NCBI GenBank assembly: GCA_910579135.1
Contig: CAJTTM010000008.1
Span: 26,433 to 90,432 of the forward strand
Direction of reading: 5' to 3'
Source of the DNA: an uncultured Erysipelotrichales bacterium
Lineage (GTDB): Bacteria > Bacillota_I > Bacilli_A > Erysipelotrichales > Coprobacillaceae
DNA: 64,000 bases
Shown: piece after piece, positions 1 through 9,177 of the stretch
Layout of the letters: each line of letters begins with the position of its first letter
Numbering within the stretch: the first letter of the stretch is position 1
Position numbers and translations under genes: made by a program
Notes under the pieces: model-generated
The model's input: only the letters and a program-made list of their open reading frames with translations
What the model was told of the DNA's origin: nothing
Databases searched by the model: none

Positions 1-108
1 ATTATATTTACAGTGTTAGGTGTGTCTATGCTTTCTATGGCTGTAATGTTGTGTAGTGTATTGCAGATGATGATTGATGTTTATTGGTTGATATGTATGA
101 ATGTTTAA
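1..108 (+). CDS. C-terminal end of a membrane protein (partial)
   Basis: An open frame enters from the left edge and stops at 106-108. The 35 visible residues are very hydrophobic (two stretches rich in Leu, Met, Val and Ile), as in the last membrane helix or helices of an integral membrane protein. It lies directly upstream of the secreted Ig-like protein gene inside the ICE. The family cannot be named from this fragment. An open frame of this length could occur by chance, so the call is tentative. Confidence 0.35.
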   Translation: MIFTVLGVSMLSMAVMLCSVLQMMIDVYWLICMNV

Positions 109-181
109 AACTAAATTAAGAAATAATAGCTGTAAAATTAACACTTTTTATACCAAAAATGTAATATACAAGAAAAGTTTT

Positions 182-210
182 TTGATTTTGTTCGTATTAT
201 ATAGTAATAT
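182..210 (+). promoter_or_regulatory. Candidate promoter for the Ig-like/transglutaminase-like gene
   Basis: TTGATT (182-187), 17-bp spacer, TAATAT (205-210). It lies 20-27 bp before the likely start codon of the secreted protein at 230/239. Assigned by consensus match only. Confidence 0.4.
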
Positions 211-229
211 GTTATTAGAAGAGGAAAGG

Positions 230-2443
230 ATGATGATTATGAAAAAGTTATTAATTGCGTTTTTAACTGTAGTAATGATTACAACTGTTGTACCAGGTTT
301 TGATAATGAGTATTCTGTGATTAATGAAGTTGAAGCTAAGACGAAAATAAAGTTAAATAAAACCAAATTAACTTTAGTCAAGGGGAAATCGTATACTTTA
401 AAAGTTATAGGAAACAAGAAAAAAATTAAATGGTCTACTTCTAATAAGAAGATTGCGACTGTTAATTCTAAAGGTAAAGTCACAGCCAAGAAAAAAGGAG
501 TTGTAACAATTACTGCGAAGATTGGATCAAAAAAATACAAATGCAAGATTACAGTTAAAAATCCAATTAAACTCAATAAAACAAAAGTGACTTTAGTGAA
601 AGGAAAAAGTACAGCTTTAAAAGTCACTGGAACGAAGAAAAAAGTAACATGGTCATCATCTAATAAGAAAGTTGCGACTGTTAATTCTAAAGGAAAGGTT
701 ACTGCTAAAAAGAAAGGAACTGTAACTATTACTGCAAAGGCTGATGGATTGACTGTTAAAAGTAAAGTTACAGTTAAGAATCCAAGTAAAAGTATAGCTG
801 TAGATATGTTATCTTTAGATATAACTTCTGTAACATTAAAAAAAGGAAATACTTATAAGATGAATGTAACAGTATTTCCATTAAATGCAACGAATAAAAC
901 ATTGTTTTATTCATCAAGTAATAAAAATGTTGTAACAGTTTCATCTACAGGAAAAGTAACAGCAAAAAAAGTCGGAACAGCAACAGTAACAGCTAAATCT
1001 TCAAATGGAAAAACAGTGAAATGTAAATTTACTGTTAAAACTCCTAAAATTGAAGTAAGTAGTGTAACACTAAACAAATCAGCTTTGTCTTTTAATGTTG
1101 GAGAATCTCAACAATTAACAGCAACAATTAATCCTAATAACGCAGCAGATAAATCTGTTGAATGGCAATCGACTAATACTAATGTTGTAACAGTTTCATC
1201 TACAGGAAAAGTAACAGCAAAAAAAGTCGGAACAGCAACAATACTTGTGGTTGCCTCTAATGGAATGTCTGCAACTTGTAAGATTACTGTTGCAGAAAAG
1301 ACACAACAGAATATTGCTATTAGTAGTATTTCTTTAGACAATACTTCTGTTACATTAGAAGAAGGAAAAATAAAAACATTAAATGTTTCATTTGCTCCAA
1401 CTAATGCGACAGAACAATCGATAACATGGTCTAGTAGTAATGAAAATGTTGCTACTGTAAGTAGTCGAGGAAGAATTACTGCTGAAAAGAGTGGTAGAGC
1501 GATTATCACTGCAAAAACAAATAATGGTAAAATTGCAACTTGTACAGTAAACGTTATTAGAACTACTGTTGTAGAGGGTAAACCAATATATGATTATGAT
1601 ATAGAGTTTTTAAATGAACATGGGTTTTACAGTGGATTAAATATTGTAACACATGTCAAAACAAATAATCCTTTTAACTGGTACATTTTTAACGATTTAG
1701 AACCATATTTATCTGTATGTGTTTATGATTTGGATGGTAAATTTGTTGATACTTTTGCAAATAGACTTGATTATGCTGACATACATTTTGATACAGAAAA
1801 TTATGGTTGGTCTGAACGTAAAGTCAAAGATGGTTTTTTGATTGCAGGAAGTATTAAAAAACCAGGAACCTATAATATTGTTGTTGAGGAAAAAATTCCA
1901 AATACAACAAGAACTATTCAAGTCTGTTCAAAACAAGTTACAGTATTAGATTATGAAAAAGAAGAAGATAAATATCTTGATACTTTAATAGAAAGTGTAA
2001 AAGATGAAAAAACAGATTATGATAAACTTCGTGAATTAGAGCATATAATTCAGTTGAAAGATTATAAATATGTTGCTAATGCTAATTTATTAAAAAAAGG
2101 TGCATATACATCTCCTTATTGGATACAAAAAGAATTGGATTGTATTAGTGCTGCATCACTTATGATGAAACTCGCTGATAAATTTGGATATAAAAACGGC
2201 TATGTGTTTGTAGGAAAGTTTGGTATTGGTGCTTCAGGTCATCATCAAGCTTTGATTGATGTTAATAGGGATGATTACTTTACTACAACACACGATGAAG
2301 AAGTAAATAAAGAATATGGGTTAGTTAGTATTAAAAATTATAGTGATTTGGATTCAAATGAAGTATTTGATGCAACACCTCTAATTAAAGCGAATTCTAC
2401 AGAAGATTATACTAACATCAAATATATTGATACAAATTGGTAA
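230..2443 (+). CDS. Secreted Big_2 repeat protein with C-terminal transglutaminase-like domain
   Basis: About 737 residues. The start is placed at 230 (or 239, ATG AAA AAG), after GAGGAAAGG; an upstream in-frame ATG lacks a ribosome site and adds a non-signal extension. An N-terminal signal peptide is followed by five bacterial Ig-like group 2 (Big_2) domains, recognisable by repeated S-S-N-x-x-V-A/V-T-V and G-K-V-T-A-K-K signatures (roughly residues 30-440). The C-terminal ~180 residues look like a transglutaminase/protease fold: a Cys in ELDCISAASLMMK, a His in SGHHQALIDVN and a following Asp. No LPxTG or membrane anchor is visible. Likely role: an extracellular cell-wall or surface protein carried by the ICE. 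Catalytic function is inferred from the Cys-His-Asp pattern only. A 60-bp segment is duplicated exactly inside the repeats (926-985 and 1181-1240). Confidence 0.8.
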   Translation: MMIMKKLLIAFLTVVMITTVVPGFDNEYSVINEVEAKTKIKLNKTKLTLVKGKSYTLKVIGNKKKIKWSTSNKKIATVNSKGKVTAKKKGVVTITAKIGSKKYKCKITVKNPIKLNKTKVTLVKGKSTALKVTGTKKKVTWSSSNKKVATVNSKGKVTAKKKGTVTITAKADGLTVKSKVTVKNPSKSIAVDMLSLDITSVTLKKGNTYKMNVTVFPLNATNKTLFYSSSNKNVVTVSSTGKVTAKKVGTATVTAKSSNGKTVKCKFTVKTPKIEVSSVTLNKSALSFNVGESQQLTATINPNNAADKSVEWQSTNTNVVTVSSTGKVTAKKVGTATILVVASNGMSATCKITVAEKTQQNIAISSISLDNTSVTLEEGKIKTLNVSFAPTNATEQSITWSSSNENVATVSSRGRITAEKSGRAIITAKTNNGKIATCTVNVIRTTVVEGKPIYDYDIEFLNEHGFYSGLNIVTHVKTNNPFNWYIFNDLEPYLSVCVYDLDGKFVDTFANRLDYADIHFDTENYGWSERKVKDGFLIAGSIKKPGTYNIVVEEKIPNTTRTIQVCSKQVTVLDYEKEEDKYLDTLIESVKDEKTDYDKLRELEHIIQLKDYKYVANANLLKKGAYTSPYWIQKELDCISAASLMMKLADKFGYKNGYVFVGKFGIGASGHHQALIDVNRDDYFTTTHDEEVNKEYGLVSIKNYSDLDSNEVFDATPLIKANSTEDYTNIKYIDTNW

Positions 2444-2469
2444 TATATTTAAAAATTAAATAACTAACG

Positions 2470-2497
2470 ATAAGGTGGCAAAATTGCCGCCTTTTTA
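2470..2497 (+). terminator. Rho-independent terminator
   Basis: AAGGTGGC / GCCGCCTT stem (one G-U pair) with a 6-nt loop followed by a T run, just after the stop of the Big_2 protein gene. Confidence 0.75.
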
Positions 2498-2564
2498 CAT
2501 ATAAAAAAAGAAAGGAATTTGTTATTTTCTATGTTTTGCGATATAATTTAGTTGGGTGATTAGA

Positions 2565-3596
2565 ATGAATAAAGTAATAGATATAGTACAAATATTGATA
2601 GAAAATAGCAAATATAAAGAAGTATTTGATGAAATGAAGGAAATTAAACAAGTTGCATATTCAGATAATGTGGAAATGCAAGATATAATGAAATTAGTAA
2701 ATAATAAAAATATAAAGCCATACGAATCGTTTTATGTTTTTGGTTATTTGAGTAGGACTGCGTGTTTAGATGTACCTGAAACATATGTCTGTGAAAAAAG
2801 AAAATATTCTGAATTTAAGAATTATTGTGAAAAAGGTAATTTACAAAGAGCAATTAAAATGTCAGTAAATAAAAATAATTTACCACAGTGTCAACCTTAC
2901 TTTACTAAAGATACTTTTGTTGCTTTTTTGTATAAAGATAAGAAGAAACGTTTTGAGGCAACGAAAGATGAACACAATGAAGAAATATTAAATAGTTATC
3001 AGCAATTTATTCCTGTAATTATGGATGAAGAGAAATATTATAAGTATGTAGATAATTATGTAAGATTAAAAGTACAAGTTATGCCTTTAGGAAAATATTT
3101 TGATGAAGATGATTTGATTATTGAAAATAGTAAGTATTCATATTTGAATGAACTGTTTTATGATATTTATCAACCATATGTTACCTTCTTTTTTCTAAAA
3201 TGTTTAGACGTGTCGGTAGATATTACTTTGAATGTTGGGGAAGAAGAAGTAAGACAGTTTGTCGTTGAATATGAAATTTTAGCTCATGAGTCAACAAAAG
3301 GCTTAGCTAATAAGGTAAGTGAATTTACATATAAAAAGGAATATGGGAATTTTCCAAAGGGTTTTGAATTTGAAGACGGACAGATTTTATTTTTATCTGA
3401 TAAAGGTGTATCGATATGTGTTAAAGAGAAAAAAATTGGATTTTATAAAGAATTAAATATATCTGATTCAAAGACATATAAAAATGAATTGAAAGAATTT
3501 GAAAGTTATATTAAAAGTTTTTTTAAAAAATATAGATTAATTAATGAAATATCATTTATTTCAGATTTAAAAAAGAAAAAAATATTTGAAATTTAA
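2565..3596 (+). CDS. Hypothetical cytoplasmic protein
   Basis: 343 residues starting at ATG 2565 (GGGTGA upstream); an in-frame GTG at 2556 overlaps that ribosome site and is less likely. No signal peptide, membrane segment or family motif was recognised. The sequence is Lys/Glu/Tyr-rich and soluble, with a Lys-rich C-terminus. The flanking terminators (2470-2497 and 3614-3641) make it a stand-alone transcription unit in the ICE cargo region. Function unknown; a defence, cargo or regulatory role would all be guesses. Confidence 0.7.
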   Translation: MNKVIDIVQILIENSKYKEVFDEMKEIKQVAYSDNVEMQDIMKLVNNKNIKPYESFYVFGYLSRTACLDVPETYVCEKRKYSEFKNYCEKGNLQRAIKMSVNKNNLPQCQPYFTKDTFVAFLYKDKKKRFEATKDEHNEEILNSYQQFIPVIMDEEKYYKYVDNYVRLKVQVMPLGKYFDEDDLIIENSKYSYLNELFYDIYQPYVTFFFLKCLDVSVDITLNVGEEEVRQFVVEYEILAHESTKGLANKVSEFTYKKEYGNFPKGFEFEDGQILFLSDKGVSICVKEKKIGFYKELNISDSKTYKNELKEFESYIKSFFKKYRLINEISFISDLKKKKIFEI

Positions 3597-3613
3597 AATA
3601 ATATAAATAAAGA

Positions 3614-3641
3614 AAAGATGAAGATGATTTCATCTTTTTTT
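3614..3641 (+). terminator. Rho-independent terminator
   Basis: AAGATGAA-type stem pairing with TTCATCTT and followed by T7, immediately after the hypothetical gene ending at 3596. Confidence 0.75.
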
Positions 3642-3660
3642 ATTGGAAAGGGGAAAGACA

Positions 3661-3708
3661 TGATAAAAAATAAGTATTATGTAATATTTCAAACAGGCTT
3701 TGGCTGAC
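3661..3708 (+). CDS. Possible 15-residue leader peptide before the adhesin gene
   Basis: The ATG at 3661 follows a strong AAAGGGGAAAG ribosome site and encodes MIKNKYYVIFQTGFG before TGA. The stop codon lies inside a small hairpin (AGGCT...AGCCT). It precedes the promoter-like and terminator-like structures ahead of the adhesin gene. It may be a translated leader or a chance ORF. Confidence 0.3.
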
Positions 3709-3718
3709 AGCCTTTGTG

Positions 3719-3746
3719 TTGTCAACATGGATTATATAAATATATT
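3719..3746 (+). promoter_or_regulatory. Candidate promoter of the adhesin/conjugation operon
   Basis: TTGTCA (3719-3724), 16-bp spacer, TATATT (3741-3746). The predicted transcript would begin at about 3753, immediately before the hairpin at 3759-3778. Confidence 0.45.
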
Positions 3747-3758
3747 ATAAATTTTTAG

Positions 3759-3784
3759 AATAGGTTGAAAAACCTATTTTTTGT
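3759..3784 (+). terminator. Hairpin with T tract in the adhesin leader
   Basis: Perfect AATAGGTT / AACCTATT stem with a GAAA loop, then T4GT3. It lies upstream of, not downstream from, the 1508-residue adhesin gene. It could stop read-through from upstream, attenuate the conjugation operon, or protect the 5' end of an mRNA starting at about 3753. Confidence 0.6.
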
Positions 3785-3859
3785 TTGCAAACAAAAAAAA
3801 GAAGTTATAAGTCTTCTATAAAAAAACTTAAATTAAAAGATAAGGAGTTTTTAAATATT

Positions 3860-6800
3860 ATGAAAAAGAAAAAAGTAAAAAATATTATATATAAAATGAT
3901 GAGTGTTATTTTATCATTTTTGATGGTGTTTTCTACTATTGCTGGAAATTTGAATCCAGTGTTTGCTGAGTCTGTGAGTGTAAGCACTCCAAACAAATAT
4001 AGATATAGTGATTACGGTTTAGGTTCCAACTCGTCTTGGTATACTTTCAATTATAAAGCAACGATTGGAGGGAAACAGGTACAGGCAGTATGTTCTCAGC
4101 CTGATAAACATAGACCAGGTTCAGGATCATATACGGTTACTCGTATGCCTACTGATTCAAAGGCTTCAAAAGCTATGTACTATAGTTGGTATGCTCCTAA
4201 AGATGACTTATATTGGACAAAACACTATAATAGTCAAAAAACAGGTGCAAGATATATCATTACTCATATGACTGTTGCAAGAGCTATGGGTGAAAACTGG
4301 GCTTATATGGCAAACAGTACAGCCAAGAAAATTTGTACTGATTTTTATAACTGGCTTGAAAATCAGCCAGCCATTCCGGGCAATAATGATGTTTTCTTTA
4401 GAAATTCAGGAAAGGTTGTTGAGAAGATAACTGAACCAAAAGAAGGGACATCATGGTTTGAAAGATGTATAAATATTGATGATTATAGTTTTTTATTAAG
4501 CATGGAAAATCATTTTTCAAGAGCAGTATCCATTAGAAATTGGAATGAAAAACAGGATTTTGAAATGAAGCTTCCTGAAAACATCAGAGCGGTTATCATG
4601 GAAAATGATGCAGAAACTTACAGAATTAAGAGAGTAAGTAATTTTGGAGAAACAATAAAGCTTAGAGGTGAAGAATCAGGAAACTGGATTTATAGTTTTA
4701 TTTTAAAGAAAGATAGTACAGCTAAGACATCTACAGTTGAATTGAAAGGAAGTTCAATTTCATCATCTTATAAAGCATATAAATTAAAGTTGAATGGATC
4801 TTCTAGTAGCAAACAAATTTTATGTGCTTTAGACAAAGATGGACAACCATCATCTTCAAGTTTAAAGATCAATTGGGAAGATGATACAGAGTTGAATATT
4901 TCTAAGGATGATGAATTTGGTAAACCAGTAAAAGGTGCTAAGTTCGTTATTGGGAAATCTACATTAGGAAATATTGCAATTAAAGATGTTGTAGATACTT
5001 TCACTACAGACGAACATGGAGAAATCAACGTTAAATTGCAACCGGGAACATATTACGTTCAAGAAATTTCTGTTCCTTCACCGTTTGTGAGAGACAGTAA
5101 AATTAAGGAAGTAACGTTAGAAAAAGGTGACAGTAAAACTGTAACTTTTGTGAATAGACATCAAACAGGGGATCTATTTGTAAAAAAATTAGATGATTGG
5201 ACACAAGCTCCACTAAAAGGTGCAATCTATAAATTAACAAATATTACACCAATTTATTTCTACAATGTAAATGTAGAAGATTTTGAACCTGATCCTGATT
5301 TAGAAGGACAATTAGGAAAAGATGATGTCATTGATGATGATATCTTAGATGATATGTCCAAAGACGAACCTACAAAAGTCAATGCAGGAGATTTCACATA
5401 TTCATTCTACGCTAATGATCCTGAAACAGGAGAAGCAGCTGTTATCAATAATTTGCCATTCGGTAAATATAAGTTAGAAGAAATCAAAGCTCCTGTTGGT
5501 TATGCTTTATCAAAAGTTGTGAAAGAAATTGAAATCAAATATGACAGTAGTAGTGCAAATTTTGGTGCAAATACGCGAACAGATGTAACTGTTACAGATA
5601 ATCGCGTTTTAGGAGAGATTACTACAACTAAAGTAGATAAATCAACTGGTGAACCAAAACCAGTTGCTGATGCAAAGTTGATTGGTGCCAAATTCGGATG
5701 TTATGCAAAAAATAATATTGTTGATTCAAGTGATGGGTCTGTTATTTATAAAGCTGGAGAATTAATATCTAAAAAGACGATTGGTAACAAAATTATTGGT
5801 GATGAAGGGATTAAAACAATTCAGAACAAGAATGCCCAACTTGTATGGAAGAATCTTCCGTTAGATATTTATGAAGTTAAAGAGATAGAAGCTCCTGAAG
5901 GTTACAAGTTAAATGAGGCTTCTCATGAAATTAATTTAAAGAAAAAATCTGAAGATTCTACAAGTCAAATTATTAAAGAAAATATATCAATTAGTGATGA
6001 ACCAAAAACATCTATATTAGGAATTAAAAAAGTTGCAGCTAAACCTGGACAGAGTGGTGTAGCAAAACCTGAAGAAGGAATTCATTTTTATGTTGTTGCT
6101 AGTAAATATGTGAAACAATATGGCAGCATAGAAGAAGCATGGAAACACAGTGACGAATTTGTCGCAAAAGACTTAGAGTCTGATGAATTAATTACTGATA
6201 AAAACGGTTATGCAAAATCACATGATTTAGCATACGGTGATTACAGTTTAAAACAAATGAGTTCAGGTGAGGGGACTTTAGATATGGAAGGTATCTTTGA
6301 AATTTCTCTTAGACCTGAAAGTGAAGAAACTGAATATAGAGAATATGTAATAACGAATTTTTATTATGAATCTTTTGTTAGATTAATTAAGAAAGATTCT
6401 GAAACTTTAAAGAACGTTTCTCTTAACGGAGTAACTTTTAAGATTTTCAATGAAGATGAAAATGAATATGTTACTCAACAAGTTGGACCTTTTAAATATG
6501 ATACATTTACTACAAATTCTGATAATTATATTTCTATTAAAGGAATATGGAGTAATATTGATGACATTTTAGGTACAACAATGGCTCCTTTGAAATTATC
6601 ATATGGGCATTATCGAGTTGAAGAAATTAAAACTCCACAAGGATACTTGGAGTTAGATGAACCTGTAAAATTTGAAGTCAGTAAAGAACAAAACATTTTT
6701 GAAGTTACAGGAGATGAAGATAATCCTGTAATAGAAGTTGTTATTAAAAATGACAAACCAACAGGAAAGATTATTTTAAATAAGGCATTTGAAGAATCTG

Positions 6801-8386
6801 CAATGGATGTTGGAGAATTAAATGCTAAATTTAAATTAACTGCTGTTAAAGATGTTATTGATCCTGCTGATGGATCTATCATTTATAAAGCAGGAGATGT
6901 TGTTAATGTTAATGACATTGAAGATGGCATTTATTCAATTGATGAAAACGGACAAATTGTTATTGACAATTTAGCTTTAGGATTAGATGGAGCAAGCTAT
7001 CAATTAGAAGAAATCGAAACTAATGATAGTTATGCACTTTTAGAAAATCCAGTTGTTTTTGATTTTACAATCGAAGATACGAAAACAAAAGAATATACAG
7101 TTGAAAAATCAGTAGAAAACAAATTAATTGAAATTCATACAACTGCAACTGCTGAAAATGGAACACATGAAACTCAAGTTGGAGAAAAGGTAACGATTAC
7201 TGATAAAGTAGAGCATAAAGGGTTACGTATAGGACAAGAATATACTGATGTAGGTCGATTAATGAATCCTTTAACAGGTGAACCTTTATTGGTTAATGGA
7301 CAGGAAGTGATTGCTAAAAAGGCTTTTATTGCAACAAAACCAAATGAAACTGTAGAATTAATATTTACATTAGATGCGAGTGCATTAGCTGGAACTTCTA
7401 CTGTTGTATTTGAAGATTTATATAAAGATGATAAATTGATTGCAGTTCATAGAGATATCAATGATAAAGATCAAACAGTGAAGTTTATTGATATTCATAC
7501 AACTGCAACTGCTGAAAATGGAACACATGAAACACAAGCTATTCAAAATATGACACTTACTGATACTGTAGAATATACAGGTTTAACTGTTGGTAATGAA
7601 TATACTGTTAAAGGTGTATTAATGGATAAAGAAACAGGTAAGCCTTTATTGGTCAATGATAAAGAAGTGGTAGCTGAAAAGACATTTACTGCTGAAACAA
7701 AAGATGGAACTGTTGATATAACATTTACATTTGATGCAAGTGGATTAGCAGGAAAGACGACAGTTGTGTTTGAAGATTTGTATAAGGATAATGTTGTGAT
7801 TGCGACACATAGTGATTTAAATGATGAAGGACAAACAGTTCATATTAATGATATTCATACAACAGCAACTGCAGATGGTGATAAATCAATTTCTATTGAA
7901 AATAAAGATAAAGATATTACTATTATTGATACGATTGAGTATAAAGGTTTAATTGTAGGAAATGAGTATACAGTTAAAGGTAAACTTATGGATAAGAATA
8001 CAGGAGAACCTTTGCTAATCAATAATAAAGAGGTTATTGCAGAAAAAACATTCATTGCAAATGCAAAAGATGGATATGTTGAGGTTGAATTTACAGTGAA
8101 TACTAAAGATTTAAATCCTGATCATGATTTAGTAGTTTTTGAAGAATTGTATAAAGATAATGTGGTGATTGCAACTCATACTGATTTAAATGATGAAAAT
8201 CAAACAATTACATTATTTAAAGTTCCTGTTCAAGGAAATAAGATTAAACATTTAAAAGATAAGTCACAGACATTTGTTAAAACATTTGATGAAACGAGAA
8301 TTATATCAGTTCTTTTAATGTTATGTGCAAGTGTTGTATTATTTGTTTTTGCAAAAAGATTAGGAAAGAAGAATAAGGCTGAGTAG
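3860..8386 (+). CDS. Large Cna-B / VaFE-repeat surface adhesin
   Basis: 1508 residues from ATG 3860 (AAGGAG upstream); an in-frame ATG-less extension to 3785 overlaps the leader hairpin and is rejected. A signal peptide (IIYKMMSVILSFLMVFSTI) is followed by a thioester-domain-like region (Cys in QAVCSQ). Several SpaA/Cna-B domains come next (FVKKLDD, TTTKVDK, IILNKAF starts with E-I-x-A-P-x-G-Y signatures). Three VaFE / T-Q ester-bond-type repeats have a period of exactly 360 bp (IHTTATA at 7133, 7493 and 7853). One membrane helix and a basic tail (KRLGKKNKAE) close the protein. No LPxTG sorting motif is visible, so anchoring may be by the helix. It heads the conjugation operon and likely promotes recipient or host contact (inference). 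Confidence 0.88.
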   Translation: MKKKKVKNIIYKMMSVILSFLMVFSTIAGNLNPVFAESVSVSTPNKYRYSDYGLGSNSSWYTFNYKATIGGKQVQAVCSQPDKHRPGSGSYTVTRMPTDSKASKAMYYSWYAPKDDLYWTKHYNSQKTGARYIITHMTVARAMGENWAYMANSTAKKICTDFYNWLENQPAIPGNNDVFFRNSGKVVEKITEPKEGTSWFERCINIDDYSFLLSMENHFSRAVSIRNWNEKQDFEMKLPENIRAVIMENDAETYRIKRVSNFGETIKLRGEESGNWIYSFILKKDSTAKTSTVELKGSSISSSYKAYKLKLNGSSSSKQILCALDKDGQPSSSSLKINWEDDTELNISKDDEFGKPVKGAKFVIGKSTLGNIAIKDVVDTFTTDEHGEINVKLQPGTYYVQEISVPSPFVRDSKIKEVTLEKGDSKTVTFVNRHQTGDLFVKKLDDWTQAPLKGAIYKLTNITPIYFYNVNVEDFEPDPDLEGQLGKDDVIDDDILDDMSKDEPTKVNAGDFTYSFYANDPETGEAAVINNLPFGKYKLEEIKAPVGYALSKVVKEIEIKYDSSSANFGANTRTDVTVTDNRVLGEITTTKVDKSTGEPKPVADAKLIGAKFGCYAKNNIVDSSDGSVIYKAGELISKKTIGNKIIGDEGIKTIQNKNAQLVWKNLPLDIYEVKEIEAPEGYKLNEASHEINLKKKSEDSTSQIIKENISISDEPKTSILGIKKVAAKPGQSGVAKPEEGIHFYVVASKYVKQYGSIEEAWKHSDEFVAKDLESDELITDKNGYAKSHDLAYGDYSLKQMSSGEGTLDMEGIFEISLRPESEETEYREYVITNFYYESFVRLIKKDSETLKNVSLNGVTFKIFNEDENEYVTQQVGPFKYDTFTTNSDNYISIKGIWSNIDDILGTTMAPLKLSYGHYRVEEIKTPQGYLELDEPVKFEVSKEQNIFEVTGDEDNPVIEVVIKNDKPTGKIILNKAFEESAMDVGELNAKFKLTAVKDVIDPADGSIIYKAGDVVNVNDIEDGIYSIDENGQIVIDNLALGLDGASYQLEEIETNDSYALLENPVVFDFTIEDTKTKEYTVEKSVENKLIEIHTTATAENGTHETQVGEKVTITDKVEHKGLRIGQEYTDVGRLMNPLTGEPLLVNGQEVIAKKAFIATKPNETVELIFTLDASALAGTSTVVFEDLYKDDKLIAVHRDINDKDQTVKFIDIHTTATAENGTHETQAIQNMTLTDTVEYTGLTVGNEYTVKGVLMDKETGKPLLVNDKEVVAEKTFTAETKDGTVDITFTFDASGLAGKTTVVFEDLYKDNVVIATHSDLNDEGQTVHINDIHTTATADGDKSISIENKDKDITIIDTIEYKGLIVGNEYTVKGKLMDKNTGEPLLINNKEVIAEKTFIANAKDGYVEVEFTVNTKDLNPDHDLVVFEELYKDNVVIATHTDLNDENQTITLFKVPVQGNKIKHLKDKSQTFVKTFDETRIISVLLMLCASVVLFVFAKRLGKKNKAE
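7133..8215 (+). repeat. Three tandem 360-bp VaFE / T-Q ester-bond repeats
   Basis: Units start at 7133, 7493 and 7853, each opening with IHTTATA and carrying V-V-F-E-[DE]-L-Y-K-D. Near-identical DNA at the start of units 1 and 2 suggests recent duplication. Family knowledge: such domains self-crosslink by a Thr-Gln ester bond. Confidence 0.85.
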
Positions 8387-8420
8387 AAAAGACATTCTAT
8401 TTGGTCTTTTGTTTTGTAAG

Positions 8421-8756
8421 ATGAATCAATGTATTAAAGGAAAGAATGTGATTGTTAATAAATATGATCTTGTTTTGTTTGTAGAAGAGATACCAAAAGA
8501 TAGTGTTGTATTAGGTGAAACGAATACAGCTTTAATAGAGAGAAATTGTATTTTGATGAATAAAGATAATATTTTAAAAGATGGTTTGTTGAGAATTGAA
8601 TATAGAAAATATGTTTATGGTGTAAAGGTAGGTTATTTAGAAGTTGGATATGATGAATATGTTGTTTTAAAAAGTATGAGTAAAGTGTGGATGGGATTAA
8701 TATATATGTTGATATTATTGATGATTATATTTGATATTGTTATGTTTTGTTGTTAG
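8421..8756 (+). CDS. Small protein with C-terminal membrane helix
   Basis: 111 residues from ATG 8421 (an in-frame TTG at 8409 is possible; neither has a good ribosome site, and the adhesin stop is about 35 bp upstream). The C-terminal ~22 residues form one hydrophobic helix (VWMGLIYMLILLMIIF). The N-terminal part is soluble. Its place between the adhesin and the pilin-like gene suggests an accessory part of the transfer machinery. No family recognised. Confidence 0.55.
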   Translation: MNQCIKGKNVIVNKYDLVLFVEEIPKDSVVLGETNTALIERNCILMNKDNILKDGLLRIEYRKYVYGVKVGYLEVGYDEYVVLKSMSKVWMGLIYMLILLMIIFDIVMFCC

Positions 8757-8767
8757 AGGAGTGAAAT

Positions 8768-9130
8768 ATGAAGATAAGATTAAAGTATTTAAAACTGAGT
8801 GGATTTTGTTTAGATGGAAAAGAAGAACAAAATAAAGAGTTGGAAAAATTATTGTTTTGTAAAGATACAACGATATTAAGTCAGATTTTGAGGTATATCT
8901 CTAATGATTTAACAACTGAACAAATAAAAAAGTTTATTCAGATTAATAACTTTGATAAAACGTTTAAGGATCGTAAGTATGTGTGTGTAGTTAAATTTAT
9001 GTTTGGCGTTTATGGTGATTTGGTTTTAGAAGTTGTGAAATTTGGAAAAAGAGATATGTATAAAGAAATGAATCAACAAAGGATCAGAAATTTCAATAAG
9101 GCGATCATTGATGATGATAAGTTGTTTTAA
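8768..9130 (+). CDS. Hypothetical protein of the conjugation operon
   Basis: 120 residues with a clear ribosome site (GAGGAG) 6 bp before ATG 8768. Soluble and Lys-rich, with no signal or membrane segment and no recognised family. Only 11 bp separate it from the preceding gene. Its stop codon abuts the first copy of the 27-nt stem-loop element (9131-9157). Confidence 0.65.
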   Translation: MKIRLKYLKLSGFCLDGKEEQNKELEKLLFCKDTTILSQILRYISNDLTTEQIKKFIQINNFDKTFKDRKYVCVVKFMFGVYGDLVLEVVKFGKRDMYKEMNQQRIRNFNKAIIDDDKLF

Positions 9131-9157
9131 AGGGTTATTTCGTGGTGGAAGTACCAC
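9131..9157 (+). promoter_or_regulatory. Stop-codon-linked stem-loop element, copy 1
   Basis: Begins directly after the TAA at 9128-9130. Core hairpin GTGGTGGAAGTACCAC at 9142-9157 (GTGGT/ACCAC stem, 6-nt loop), preceded by AGGGTTATTTC and followed by the AGAAAGG ribosome site of the pilin-like gene. The other copies are at 15273-15299 and 21529-21555. Confidence 0.75.
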
Positions 9158-9177
9158 AAGAAGAAAGGTGGATAAGT

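Noticed and set aside
148..627. Long - strand open frame inside the Big_2 protein gene
   Set aside because: Mirror frame of a Lys/Thr/Val-rich repeat protein on the + strand; no ribosome site and no family resemblance. The same holds for 1108-1509 and 37630-38253.
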